Of a stretch of 64,000 nucleotides of DNA, positions 44,307 through 57,522 are shown piece by piece. The notes under the pieces are model-generated. The model made no database searches. It had not been told where the DNA came from and saw only the letters and a program-made list of their open reading frames with translations. The stretch comes from Desmodesmus armatus. Taxonomy: Eukaryota; Chlorophyta; Chlorophyceae; Sphaeropleales; Scenedesmaceae. The stretch covers positions 186,001 to 250,000 of the forward strand of contig VIIQ02000032.1 of assembly GCA_007449985.2 (NCBI GenBank), in the 5' to 3' direction. Made by a program: the position numbers and the translations under genes. The stretch's first letter is position 1, and each line of letters opens with the position of its first letter.

Positions 44307-47300
44307 ATGTCCGAGGCCCAGACGCGCCTTCCGTGGACTGCTGAGGTGAGTTCCGTGGACCGGCAGGTGTCATAGCCTAGTCTTTCCATCAACACGGCAG
44401 CCCTCAGCAGTCACATGCACAATGCGTTGGCGTGCTGCGGTCAGGAAACGGGTGGCCCAATCCACCCACCTTGGACCCTTGTGAATTGTGTGCTGCAGGA
44501 GGACACCATACTCATTGACCTTGTGCAGAAGTATGGTGAGAAACGGTGGAATATGGTGGCAAACGGACTGCCCGGACGCACTGGCAAGGGTTGCAGTCAC
44601 AGGTGTGTGCTGCTGTTGTCCGGTCCACCTTGAGCAGCAGTGAAGTGCATTGCCGCTAGTCGACAACGCCTTCATGCAGAAACGACAGCGATAGTAGTTG
44701 TTTGAGACATCATACACGCATACGTGGGTTTGCTGGCAGCCCATGTGCACTGAGAGCTTGCGCCTCATCTTATCACAGCTTGCCAACCGCCAAGCATGCC
44801 ATGCCAGTATGCAGCAGTGATGGACAGAGAGTGACTGTAATCACAATATTAGTCATCATCTATACGTATGTACCATGTGGATCGTTTATAAGCTTGTACA
44901 ACCAGCAGCAGTAGTGACATCAAAGGGCATCCACTTCATTTAGTGCCCCAACCGTGTGTGTCCTGTGGAACGTCCCTGTTGCTGCTGCAGGTGGCGCACA
45001 TACCTGCGGCCCGACGTGAAGCACCCTCATCTGGAACCATTTACGGAATGGGAGGCAGCTGTCATCGTGCAAGCGCAGCAGGAGATGGGCAACAACTGGC
45101 TGGGTAAGAGAGCAGCTGCTGCAACAGCCTAGCATGGTCCCCTGCAAACCATGCCGGGCTGCGGCCATGAACAAGCCCAGTGCTCATGCAGATATGGGCT
45201 GATAAGAGCATAAACGCAGCAGTAGCTTTTGCACATGCGCCAGCGGGCTAATCAATACAGCGGGCATGCAAGCAGCAGGTGTTGAAGGACCAACCTCTGT
45301 GACACCCAGCCCTCTGACACTGCGTCGTGTCTGGCGCTGCTGTTGTGCCGCAGCAATCGCCAAGCTTCTGTTACCTGGGCGCAGCAACACCGCAGTCAAG
45401 AACTTCTGGCACTGCAGGCTCAAGAGCGGCTCAGGCACCCACACCAACAGGTACGCAGGTGCTGACGGTCAGCCATAGCAGCAGTCTGGTCTGGTCTGGT
45501 CTGGTCTGGTCTGGTCAGGTGCAACCAGCATTGCTTTGAGCCTAGACTACCCCACCACCTGTGTCCAAGGTGGTTTGCCAGTGGGTTGCACCTCTGCGCT
45601 TTAGTCGGCAGGCTAACAACAGCCCAGCAGCAGCTGCCTGCCAACCAAATGCCTGTCGCCATGTCTCCATGCACCATCCCACCTGCTCACTATGTGCTTC
45701 TGCCTCCCCGCCCTCCTGCAGGTTCATTGTTGAGAACTACAACCTGCGCTACCTGCTGACAGAGATATCTGAGAAAGACAGGCTGCACCCTGTGGCCCTG
45801 CCTGCCTTCCCCAGCACGGCACCTACAGGACACGTCAGGAGGCAGGTGCGTGGTGCCTTCAGCCAGTGCATAGCACCCCAAACATCGTGCATGGCACTCC
45901 ATACAGCCTTTGTAAGGCATCTCTGGGTAGTAGTGATCAGCAGTGGTAGCAGGCGCAATAACAATGATGCCCTTGGGATAGTTTGTAGCTAGCCGGCAAC
46001 ACCAAGATCCAGTCTCTCTCACACAATGTGTGCACCCTTCACTCTCTGCTGCAGATCCACCCCGGCCCCGCCAGGAGGCCGCTGCTCAAGCTGCCGCTGC
46101 TGCTGAGGCTGCCCTGATGGCACAGCAGATTGCTGCTCAGGCCCAGGCCATGGGGATGGACCCACAGACCTACATGCAGCAAGGTACGCCCCAGCTTTGG
46201 CCTTGGAATGAACTTCAGAGTCTACATGCAGCATCGGCATGAACGGCATGTGCTACTCCCAGTCGCAGCCATCCCCTTTCGATTGCTGTTTGAAGTGCCA
46301 GCATGATGCTCAAGATTCCCTATGAGACATCCCAACCCCACAACAGCGCAAATCACTGCTTGCAGCCTACATACAAATGCTGACACACCTTTGCTGTGAT
46401 GTGATGTGCTGTCCTGTGCTGTGCTGTGTAGCCGGCATGCTGGACCCAAGCTATGCCAGCATGTACGGCACATATGACCACATGGGCATGGGCCAGCAGG
46501 GCTACGCTGCCATGCAGCCTGCCAGCTTCTCCTCTAAGGAGGAACTCAAGCAGCATGCCAGCGCATATGTGCAGCAGCAGCTTGCCATGATGGGGCACCC
46601 ACCTGCCTCCCATCACCCCAGCAGCAGCCGGCACGCAGACTCTGCATACGGCATGCAGGGGATGGGGTACAGTGAGGCAGGCTGGCAGGGCGGGTATGAC
46701 AGCACAGGTGCTGCCCCAGCAGCAGCCGCAGCAGCAGCTGGGGCTCCCAAGAAGACAGGCAGGGGAAGAGGCCGCCCACCTGGCTCAAAGAACCAAACCC
46801 ACAGCAACGCTAACACAACAGCGGCGGTAGAGAGTGCAGCGGCGGCAGCAGTGGCGGCGGCTGCAGCAGCAGAGCAGCAGCTCTACCAGCAGCAGTATAG
46901 TATGACTGCGCGGATATCTCAGGACGAAGCTGCTACTTGGTGCAGCACAGGGATGATGCTGACAGGCTCTGTAGCAGCTGGTGCTCCCCACGGTTCGCCC
47001 GGTGGTGAAGTGCACTCCAGCGCTACCTACATGCTGCCGCAGCACATGCAGCAAGGCAGCACGGCCCCAGCAGCCGCAGCAGCAGGCAGCGGAGACCCTA
47101 ACGACCCCGCAGCCCGCGCAGCAGCACCTGTACCGCTGAATCATAGTGGAATGGAGCTCAACCCTACCACGGAGGGCATTGCGGATGCGATGCTGCAGCA
47201 TGCTGCAGACGGGGGTGCGACAGCAGGGCCGGAGTGCACAGGGCTCCTGCCGAGCTGCGCAGCAGCAGCTGCAGAACTCAACCGGCTGCCGCAGTTCAGA

Positions 47301-49277
47301 GTCAGCATGTCTGGGCTTGACTTTGAGCTTGAGGCAGCAGCCGGCGGCAGCAGCTGTGTGCGCTTCAGTGAGCGCACGCTGAGGCTGTTTGCAGGGGAGG
47401 AAGCAGCAGCTATGCCAGCAGGGTGCAAGGCTTCAGTCAGTAGCCTGGACTTCCCAGACCAGTTCAGGCACTCCTTGACTAGCTATGATATGGACCTTTT
47501 GGGCAACAATGCAGCAAACAGGATGAGTGAGCACACGCACATCGCACTCAGGGGCCCCAGCTGGGACGGTGCCGGCGGCAGCCCTCGGTCTGAGCCGTCG
47601 GCAGTCCCGGCGGCTGGAGCAGCAGCAGCACCGGCGGCCGCAGCGGCGGCTGACGGCTGCAGGACAACTGTATCTGCGCCTGCGCCCGGGGCCGGCTACA
47701 TGCCTGACAGCATCGAGGCGGACAAGGCGCTGGCAGCGGCTTTCACGCAGCGGAGGCAGCACGAGGCACCGCACATGATGCTGCCGCCTTCTAGCAGCGG
47801 GATGGTGCAGCAGGCAGGCGCATGGGCAGCAGCGCAGCAGCAAACAAGCAGCGCAGGTGCTGCTGCTGCTGCAGCCGCTGCACCAGCAGCAGCGCCTGCC
47901 GGCCTGGGCCCCAGCCTGAACGGCATCCACACCACAGGCTCCTTCACGTTCCCAGCAGTGATGCCTGCGCAGGACAACGCAGGGGGCACCATCCACCCAG
48001 GGGCCTTTGCTGCTGCAGCAGAAGGTCCTGTACCTCTGGAGCAAGGCGCACCAAGCAGCAGCACGCCCTTTGGTGCAGTGCCAATCCAAGCCGCACCATT
48101 CTCTCCTGTGGAGTCTGATGCTGCTGCAGCAGGGGTGCTGGCAGGGCCCTCTGCCCTTCCTGCAGACCTGGTGCCCTCTGGTGGCTTGGAGGCGAAAATG
48201 GAGGAGCAGGGGCAGGACAGCCAGCCTATGCAGCAGCAGCAGTTCCAACAGCAGCAGCAACCGTGTGGCCCAGGTGCAGCAGCTGGCTCAGGGTTTGACA
48301 GCGTGCTATCAGCACAAAGCCACCCTCCTGCAGCACCAAGGATGCCTCCTGCATTCCACAGTGTCCTGCAGGCACTGCAGCCCCCGACATCTGGCCCCAG
48401 CAGCAGTGGCTCAGCAGCAGTGGCGCCCATGGGCATGGGATATGTCCATGTCTCAGAGCCCCAGCAGCAGCAGCGGCAACACCCACAGCAGCTTGGGTGC
48501 GATTCAGCACTGGCAGCTGCAAGTCCTGCTATCATGGGCGTCGGCATGCACAGCAGTGCGTGCCCGCCAAGCATGGGCGTCTCGGGTGGTTTCATGCTGC
48601 CAGCATGTGCAGCAGGACCGAAGCAGCTGCAGCAGCAAGTGATGGCAATGGGGATCCCACCCCAGCTACTTATGCTGCCACCACAGCACCAACAGGCGCC
48701 TGGGGGCAGGGTGTCAGACCTGGCTATGGGCCCCCTGCCGAGCCCTATAGATCTGTTTAATGGGGATCATGGGCTGCACACCTCTGAGGATCTATTGATT
48801 GGGACAGATGAGGTATTTGATGAGCGCTTGCTAGGCTGTGCTGGCAGCAGCCAGCACCAGCACCACCAGCAGCTGATGCATGCTGCCATGCATGGGATGC
48901 CGCCGCAGGCAGGGCACTGGGGCCAGCATGGTTCAGCGATGCATGCAGGACACATGCAGCACCACCATGCAGGTGTGGATGCAGCAGCCGGTGCTCCCAG
49001 CACAGCAGGGCCACGTGCTGCGTTTCCTGCAGAGCACCATGATGCAGCAGGGCAGCACTCAGCACATGCAGGAGGGCTGCAGGCAGGCGCAGGAGGTGCA
49101 GGACAGCAGGATCAACCTGACGCAAGTGCAAGGCAGGGTGTGAAACGCCGGCGCTCTTCAGGGACTGGGTCAGCTTGGGCCAAAAAGCCCCGTCCTTCTG
49201 AGGGCAGCTTGGTGGAGGTGCACGGTGCTGGCCACCACCACGGAGTCGATGACTGCCTGCACTTCTGGCACGACTAA
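44307..49277 (+). CDS. R2R3-MYB transcription factor with AT-hook (MYB1)
   Basis: Seven exons (44307-44345, 44499-44602, 44991-45103, 45354-45450, 45722-45845, 46075-46183, 46432-49277) give 1,143 residues. R2 spans about residues 8-55 (PWTAEEDTI, RWNMVANGLPGRTGKGC). R3 spans about 61-115 (PFTEWE, NNWLAIAKLLPGRSNTAVKN). Both recognition helices are present, so it should bind DNA in the nucleus. Near residue 305 GRGRGRPPGSK is a textbook AT-hook for the A/T minor groove. A basic stretch (KRRRSSGTG) near 1,100 could be a nuclear signal. Most of the remainder is Ala/Gln/Met-rich disorder. Exon 6 was started at GAGGCC because the earlier AG breaks the frame. It is followed by a tandem paralogue. 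Confidence 0.87.
45485..45514. repeat. (TCTGG)6 microsatellite in MYB1 intron 4
   Basis: Six perfect pentamers followed by a variant TCAGG. Confidence 0.9.
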
Positions 49278-51913
49278 GGAAAGAGTGAGAGAAGAACAGA
49301 TGCTGCGCATGCGCATGGTGTGCTGCTGCGCGCATGCGTAAGGTGCTGATGTTGGCACTATTGTGGGCCAGTGCTCTTTCCGAGACGCCTTCCTTGAGGC
49401 GCTTGATTTACAGTACTGCTGAGGGGTTTTGCTGCGCTGCGGCACCACAGACAGCAGACTGTGGCTGTCAGCAGGCTGTTTGAGGTGTGTACAACGGCTG
49501 CAAGTGTGGTGTCTATTACAGGGGCATTGTGCGGCATGTCTAGTGCAGACTGCCATGCCCTAGCTCTGTCAATCAGCGCAGGGTGGGGATATAGAAGGTC
49601 ACTCGTGCTGGACTTCAAAATGGTTGTGGTTGATGCGGCTGTGCCTCATCACTGCTTGTGGATACAGGCCTGGTGCAGGGTGTGTGTGTGATGTGGTGTG
49701 TGCTGTTGGTCACCAGGCACCTGTTGAAACCTTGAGTGTTCCTGTATGTTTTTGTGGCCTGCTGGGCAGGTCTCAAGGCTAAAGCTCCTCGACTCCCAGA
49801 GGGAGAGACGGCCAAGCGTATGTATGTTTTTGTGTGGTGATGTCCACAAGTGGGAGTGTGAATGCTTGTGCTTGTTTGCGCATGGGTTGCTGTTGTTGGT
49901 ACTGGTGATATGTGTGCGATTATGTGTGTGGGTGTGGATGCGCACGGTCCTGTGCTGCAGGCTGTGTGCGTGCTTAGCTATGCTGTGGAGCAGCACCAGC
50001 GAAGGGCAAGCACACGTATACTTTTGCAGCCGTCTTAGCCCCTGCCACAACATTCCTAGTGGCCTGTGCAATGCATGCTTGACACGGCGGTGTCCAAAGC
50101 ATGTAGACGTGGGGTCGGCTGGCTGTCAGGACTGCATGGAAAGCATGACAGTTGCGCCACCAACTCACAAGGTGCTCATGCTGGGGCTTTTCAGTCCTGC
50201 CCAGCCCGCCCCACATGTAGCAGCAATGAGTGTATCCTCAACCCCTGTGGGTGGGTGGATGCCTAATGATTGCACCATCTATGTTGGGTCTCTCAAGTCA
50301 GGTTTGACCAGTGCCAGTGAAGCACTTATGCAGGAAGGAGTCGCTGCATGTTGTGCTGCACTGTACTGTTGTGGCAGGACTTGGCACACCATCCGCATAC
50401 CATAGGGATGGCGCCAAGTGACCTGCATATGCGCTAGTACTTGTTATGGACCTAGCGGTGTCACGCTGCGAAAGGCAGCGGTTCAAGTCTGCTGCACGCA
50501 TGCTTTCCTTTTGTATGGTCTTGGTGCTGTGATGAAGCGGTGCCGCACATAGGCGGCCTATTAACTGATGCATATGCAAACCATACCACTGTACTCCAGT
50601 GGTGGCGGGCTTATAGTGTAGCTTATCAGTTGCAGGTTGCTCGCAGGATGTTGCAGCGGTTCCCATGTTTTGCGGCTGCTGTTGTGCCCGGTGCTGGGTG
50701 TTCTGCTAAATGCCACCTGGCACTTCTTGCACCACTGCAAGACGTCAGATTCACCTGTCAGGTTCACCTACTGCTTTGGTAATGCCTTTCATGCTCAGCA
50801 CAGGCCAGGTGCAGGCTGAGGCATATGGGGGTCTCGTGACCCCTTGGTACCATTGAAGCCTGCACTGTGTCTGACACAGACCACGTGTGTGGTTTGATGT
50901 ATTTTGCTAGCTAAGGCAGGAGCAGCAGTAGAGCTAGGTCCAGCAGCAGCGTGGCACAAAGACCCTGGCACTTTATTACTTGGCAGCTGCTGCAAAGCAA
51001 CAAGCCAGCTTGACTTGAACCTGACCTGACTGACCTGACCGAGTCACCATTTCATGCCTGCGGCTACGCCTGTGCTTGCGCGATAGCCAAGCCGATGCTT
51101 TACAGCTGGAAAAGCTTAGGAAAAAGCTTCTTTGCAAGCTGCCTGGTGGGTGTGGATGTTGTGTGATGTTTGTTGGTCCATGGGCGTGATGGATAGCATT
51201 AGTTTGCCAGCCAGTGTTGGTGTAAGGGTGTGAGTGATGGTACTGAAGTCCTGGCATAGCGTCGCTGGAAGATTGCCAGTGCCACGGGGCGCTGCTGACC
51301 GGAAATGAGGAAGCGGCTGGGTCGTAGGCCAAGCATGTGCTTTGCAGAGTCCTCCCCAAACGTGCATGCAGAAGGACCAAAATGGGGATGTCCCTGTTGG
51401 TCCTGGATCTCCTTGACCTTCCTTTGTAACTGAAAGTGATTGTTCTTATGGCAGGTTGGGTTGCCGTGCATCGTGTCAATGGTGACACAACAGTCTGCTG
51501 ACAGCTGGTGATTGCAGCGGCATTATTCACGTGTGAGGCTAACACGACGTTTGATCAGTTGTATATCACTGCTTTTGACGACGTAGGCTGAGCGAATGGA
51601 GACAGTGCAGCAACGGGTCGCCACCAAGGGCCACGATGAAGTGTACCTCAAAACCATACTGCCAATACATCTACATTGTCAGGAAAATCCCGCGCAAGAC
51701 ATCATTTTTCGCTTGAAACACCTTTTCAGTATCAGAGGCTGCATGTGAACGCTTTCGCAACCCATGGACATTTAGCGGGAAGCTGCAAGGAGACCCATAC
51801 GTATACTACACCATCATAGCCCATTCTCAGACAATTCCAGCAAATGATTGCTTTACTCTGAGGTGCTTGTGCTGCGTTAGTTTGGTTTTGCTGGGAGTGT
51901 TGACAACCCAACG
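49278..51913. other. Intergenic between the two MYB genes
   Basis: This 2.6 kb is GT-rich in parts. It contains a tRNA-like fragment near 50435-50500 that I did not accept. The longest frames (49746-50405 plus, 50976-51545 minus) have no family signature or splice support. It should contain the MYB1 3' UTR and the MYB2 promoter. Confidence 0.5.
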
Positions 51914-54900
51914 ATGAGTTGCCCTCCTCAAATACCACGCATTCCCTGGACCCCTGCAGTGAGTGAAAGCTTTTATAAGGATCTTCAAAGGTGCACAAAC
52001 TTTATCTGATGGCTTGAGACAGCCACATTTTTGCCCCTACTGCTGGTGCTGCCGCTGCTGCTGCCACTTGCAGGAGGATGCTGAGCTGAAAAGGGCTGTG
52101 GCTGTACATGGAGACAAGCGTTGGTCGCAGATCTCAACCTACCTGCCAGGAAGGACCAGCAAAGCTTGCAGTCATAGGTGCGCCCAGGGCCTGGTACCTG
52201 ACACCGTACTGGCACCCTCCCTGTGTACTGCCACACAGCAGTGATGAAAACATTGGTGCCGATTTGGCAGCTATTGCTGCGTTGGCAGCAAAGCCAGTAG
52301 TTGCCCGGTACAAAGAGTCTAGAACGGTGCAAGGCAACGGGCTGATGCATGACAACCTTGGGCACTCTCCTTCCCTGCCACCTGTGGGCAGCTAGCCTTC
52401 CGTGTCACTTGCAGTCAGACAAACAGGGTGCATGTACACTATGTTGTGCTGGTGCTTGTACCGTGCAGGTGGCGCACTTACCTGCAGCCAGGTGTGATGC
52501 ATGCCAGCTCAGTGCCTTTCTCAGACTGGGAGCAAGCAGTTGTGAAAGAGGTGAGACCTACCAGCTGTACATGTGCAGCACCATGACAGAGACACTGCAT
52601 GCACCACCGCTTGACACATCAGCGCAAGTAAGGCCACTCAGGAGCTGGCCATGCATGCGCATGGCATGCGATGCAGGCATTAGCGAGTAGCAGTGCCCAC
52701 CAGTGCTTGCTTTACGGCCAGGCAAGCACTGTCAGCGCACAGCCTGATCAGGCTCATAAGCAGGCTTACATTACTAAGAGGCAAGTGCTGCTCACACCAC
52801 AGTGCTGCTGCTTGGGCACTGCATGCTGTTGCAGGCTCACAAGGCTGTGGGAAACAACTGGGCAGGTGAGCATTGTACAGGCTTACCAGTAACAATGAAC
52901 ACATGTACATGTACCACTGTATGACATGTAACAAACATGCACGTAACATGATGGCAGCAGCTGTGTGCCCTGACATGCTGTGGGAATGCGCATACACACG
53001 CGCCAACATGCACAATGGGTTACAGAGTGCTGGCTTGACGTGTGGGGTTGCTGCTGCCACTGCAGTGATTGCCCGGATGCTGCCGGGGCGCACTAATGCT
53101 GCTGTCAAGAACTTCTGGTACAGCTACAGGCGCCGCTGGGGCAAGGCACAGGGGTGAGTCAGCAAGGCAGCATTACAGTGCTCACCATAAGCCATTGTCA
53201 GCATGCAGACACAGAGGCTTTCCAGCTGTTGTGCTGTTGAGCGGCCACCAATGAGTGCTGTCGAAGGGTATCAGAAGCATTACAGAGTTGAGTGCAGCAT
53301 GCTATCAACATAGAGCGTCTGAGCTGCCAAAATGGTACAGAATTTACATGGTGCTCAATTGCACTGCCAAGCTTTGCAGCAGATCCGTTGATGCATCAAT
53401 TGCTGCGCTCTTCTGTTGCTGCACATGGCCGCTACTGTTGCCTGTGCCTGCAGGAAGCGCCATGGCGCAGATGGCAACCCCCCATCAGACGACATCACTG
53501 ACTCAGAAGAGGGTGAGGAAGACCTGGGCAGTGGTGAGGAGATGGAGTGTGATGAGGGCTGTGATGAGGGCTACTGTGAAGATGATGACATGGGGGCGGC
53601 TGGCTACACTGCTGACCACACACACACCATGGAGGTACGGGATGCACCACACTACACAGCACACAACACACAACACAAAGCACACAGCACACATCACACA
53701 GCGCTGAAGTAGAAGTCTGCAAGTTTGAACGCCTTCCGGTTCCGGCATCAACCTCTAGCGATGGCATCTGATCGCCGCTGCGAAAGTTGCCAAGGCCTGC
53801 TCTAATCAGCAGTGTCTGTGCCTCCTGAGCTGGTGTGTAACCATGCGCCATGCAAAGCTCTTGCCACAACATGAGTCACTTCCACTATTGGCGTGTGAGT
53901 TTTATGAATTTTCAACTGCGTGTTGCTCTGCAGGGTGTTGACTGCTCAGCAAGCTGGCAGGTGGCTGCTGCAGGCATGAACAGCACAAACGGCGGCGCAG
54001 CATCCTCAGCAGCAGCAGCAGCGGGAGCAGCAGGAGCTGGTTGGATCAAACAGGAGCCAGATGCTGGGTGGCTGAAACATGAGCCAAACACCACACAGGG
54101 ACCTGCTGACACTGCAGGTCCCTTCCAGCCACCAGCAGCCTTCCAAAACCCCTCCCGCACCCCTGACATAAACCACTGGCATATGCAAGCAAGGGCAGCA
54201 GCTGCAGAGATGCATGGCAGCTGCGGGGGTGCAGGCAGCAGCAGGCAGCAGGGACAGGGCTTGGACCCTCTGCACCAGCAGCAGCACATGCTGCACATGG
54301 CACAACAGCAGCAGCAGCAGCACCAGCAGTTCCAGCAAGAATATCTGCTGCACTCTTGGTCCCCTCGCCGCAGCAGCCACCATAGCTGGTCAGGGGCACC
54401 TAGGAGCCTGCCAGCAGCAGCAGCAGCAGGTGGCGGCCATATGGAGTTAGGGTTCAACCCCAACAGCCCTGGGGGCTGTGCTGCTTGGGACCTTCAGCTG
54501 CAGGGGGCAGTTGTTGGTGGTGGTGACGCAGCAGCAGGCCGGTTTGACAACATGCCAGGGGCACTTGCAGGAGGGGTGAGTGGAGAAGCAGAAGGCGTTC
54601 CATTCAGGAGGGTCAGTATGCCGCGTGTTTCCAACCATGGGCACTTCCTGGAGCCACAGCAGCTGGCGGCACGAGCAAGTAAGTGGGCGAGGGCTTGCAA
54701 AGGAGTGTTGCAGGCTTGGTGCTTATTATGTATGTTGTGCATTCTAAGCCATTGCAGCAAGAGGGACTGGTTTGAGAACATGCTCCCCCTGGCGTGTTTG
54801 CTGAGACACCTTGTCACAAGGCAGCCAGCTTCGGCGCAGCTCAGGGGCAACTGCTGCAAGCACCACCCTCAGCAGCATGCATGATTTGAGCCTCGATGCA

Positions 54901-55940
54901 ACCAGCAATCAATTGCCACGCTCACCTACTATGCTGCATTGTCCTCAGGCTCTTGCAGCCCAGCCATGTAGTATGCACGGAATCACACCCAGCGCCTAGG
55001 AATTGCAACTCAACTTCCGCACCATTGCTGTGTTGTGGTGTGTCCGTATCCAACAGGTTCCCGCTTCATTAGCAGCAGCAACCAGCTCTTTGAGCGGCAC
55101 ACAGACGTCCCCTTACCCTTCGGCGAGCTGCACGCACGCCAGGTGACTACCAGCTACACAGCGCCTGCTCCTGCTCACAGCGAACACGCACAGGCGGCTT
55201 GGGAGGCCGCCGGCCAGGCACAGCAGAAACCCCTCAGATTCGCCCTTGATTTGTCGGCCATCGACGAGTCTGAAACAGACTCTGAACCTGCACCAGTAAC
55301 AGCCGCAGCAGCCGGGGCAACAGGACTAGCAGCAGCAGGTGGGCATGTGAGTGCTGGCCTGGAAAGTCAGAACAGAGCAGATGCCGCAGATGCTGCTGCA
55401 GTTATCTGCGGGGGGGTTGCAGGACCGGGAACATACAGGTTAGGCTCAGAGTGCATGGTCAGCAGTGCAGCCGCCGGCAGCAGTGGCCACAGCACAGGAG
55501 GTCAGCAGGAGTGGTCCCTTGAGTTGCACCAGATCCATGGCTTGCTAGACGCAGCCATGCAGCACATGCACGTGCAGCAGCAGCAGCAGCCAGGCAGCGC
55601 CCCACACCCAGCACAGCAGTACCTGGGTGGGGAGCAGCAGGTGGGCGGTCAGGGCTTACAGCCTCCTTGTAAGCTGGTCAGGCCTAGCTTGTGCAGTGAT
55701 GCAGGATCGAAACCACAGCAGCATGCTCGCTCTGCAGCACATCAGCAGCAGACAGGCACTACTCCAGCACCACCACCCCCAGGACCTGGTGCAGTTGCTG
55801 AGGACTTGGCGGGAAAGCTGCATGGGTTCATGGAGCGGCACATGCAGCAGTATGCTGCACAGCCTCAGCCCTCCTCAGAGGCTGGTGCTGCATTGTGTGG
55901 GAGCAAGAGGAAGTTTGTGCTGGACTTATCTGACCCCTGA
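51914..55940 (+). CDS. R2R3-MYB transcription factor (MYB2)
   Basis: Eight exons (51914-51958, 52074-52177, 52469-52550, 52835-52865, 53066-53153, 53454-53634, 53934-54678, 55057-55940) give 719 residues. R2 spans about 11-60 (PWTPAEDAELK, RWSQISTYLPGRTSKAC) and R3 about 67-115 (PFSDWEQ, NNWAVIARMLPGRTNAAVKN). An acidic, Cys-bearing segment follows at 117-177 (DSEEGEEDLGSGEEMECD). The rest is Gln/Ala/Ser-rich. Two short copies of a motif, LRFALDLS near 485 and RKFVLDLSDP at the very C-terminus, recall DLN/LxLxL repression motifs. Introns 1, 2 and 4 sit at the same codons and phases as introns 1-3 of MYB1, so the pair arose by tandem duplication. MYB2 has one extra intron inside R3. Confidence 0.88.
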
Positions 55941-57522
55941 TTGTGCTGGCTGGTGTGCGGCGCTGCTGGCATAAGCAGTGTGGCGCAGTTTTCAAGTTCT
56001 GCGGGCGCAACAGTGCGCAGTCCCAGATCAAGCCTTCGAGGCTGTGCTTGTGTTATGTACCAATAGTGTGCTGCGTAGCAGCTGCAGGGATGACCCCTGT
56101 GGCCCAGGTTGGGTGACGGCAGGCTGCCTGTTGGGTGTGTGTGTATCCGCTCCTTGAAACATCATAATCAGTCAGATCCCAATTATCTTGTCTGAGATCG
56201 CTTTCCCCCCAGGTGGTTGTGCTTGTGTGAAGGGAGGGGCATTTGTGCTGAACCTTGGTGTGCATTGACCAGCCTACGCTGGCTGGGCACAACCAAACCG
56301 AAAGGTAGATCTTCCTTCGATTGCAGACAATTTGGCGCACTGGTACTAGTTGCTGAGTGCCAATACTGAAGCCCACGCATCAAGATGGCGTGCTGGCACC
56401 ATAATTCATGGTGACTGTCATTTGAGTGGGTCAATTGTGGTCGCAACTCACTATTGACAGCACTGTAGACTGTTGCTGGGGTGATCAGCCCTGGACCACA
56501 CAGGGCTGGTGTGATAGCATGGGCCTACTGTGTTCAGTGTTGCCTGTGGTGGCTAGGCATGTCATGCCTCAACCCCAATAAGCCTCAGACCCAAAGGCTC
56601 AAGGCCTGAACCTGTGAAGTTCAGTTCGACCTTCTGGCATGGGTGCAGGCTGTTGTGCTGTGCCTTGCTGAGTGTGCAATGTATGTGATGACTATGACGT
56701 CTTTTCGTTGCTTTGCAAGCATGTACAAAGAACGTGCGCAAGAAGTTTGGTGCATGTAGCTGTGGCAGTTGCACGTCCCTCAGGGCCTGTTGAGCTGGCT
56801 GCCAGGCGCCTGGCATGGCAGTAGCTGGGCAGACACCTTCATCCTAGTGCACGCACAACTGTGCATTTGTCATTTGCTCATCAAGGGGCTGCACTGAATG
56901 GACCATCATCAATGCTTCCTTGCCAGGTATTCGCCTGATCAGCAGGACGCTGCTGTTGGGTGGTAAGCAGCATCTTCATGTACCCAGGCTGGATGTGCTT
57001 TGTGCAGTGATCAGAGGCATCACAAAGCACGATATTAAAAGAGGTGCTTTCGGCGTGCATGTACAACCTGTGGTGGGCACAGCACCCAGCATGTGCTACA
57101 GCCTGGCGTGCAAGACTGAGCAGGGCTCGATAGAGCGGAAGCGATGAATTCCATTCCGATTTGGACGATGTTCTCCAAATGTGGGAGCTGTAGCGGTGCT
57201 GGTATCATGAGTCATGGCTGTCTGACCTGTGAGTCCACGTTAGGGTAGAGCTGGGAGTGGAGCCGTGAGTTTGGCATCAAACCATTTTACATCGTGTCGG
57301 TGCAAGGCGGTGTTTCCAGCCCAACGCGATCTTGAGCCACATTCGCTGGACCTTTGCTAATACTCCGTCCGTCTGCTTCAGGCTCACGTCTGCTCAGCAG
57401 ATCTGTTGAAACGTAACATAGGCAGCCGATCTCTGGCGACACACAGCCCGATCAGAGGCTGCGTGTGTACCTTGGACGGATGAGGAGAGCAGGTGCAGTT
57501 GCAATCTAGCGTCCCAGTTGTC
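55941..57522. other. Intergenic, MYB2 3' flank and kinase promoter
   Basis: No gene is supported. Short frames near 56881-57147 on both strands are not recognisable. Confidence 0.5.

Noticed and set aside
49746..50405. 219-codon plus-strand frame after MYB1
   Set aside because: The frame arises from GT-rich sequence; its Cys/Leu/Val composition is unlike neighbouring genes and no domain is seen.
50435..50500. tRNA-like fragment with a GGTTCAAGTCT B-box-like sequence and a CGCTGC/GCAGCG hairpin
   Set aside because: The acceptor arms do not pair, the base before the would-be anticodon is G instead of T, and there is no room for a variable loop. At best it is a tRNA-derived relic.
50976..51545. 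189-codon minus-strand frame between the MYB genes
   Set aside because: No family resemblance, no flanking splice or polyadenylation support.
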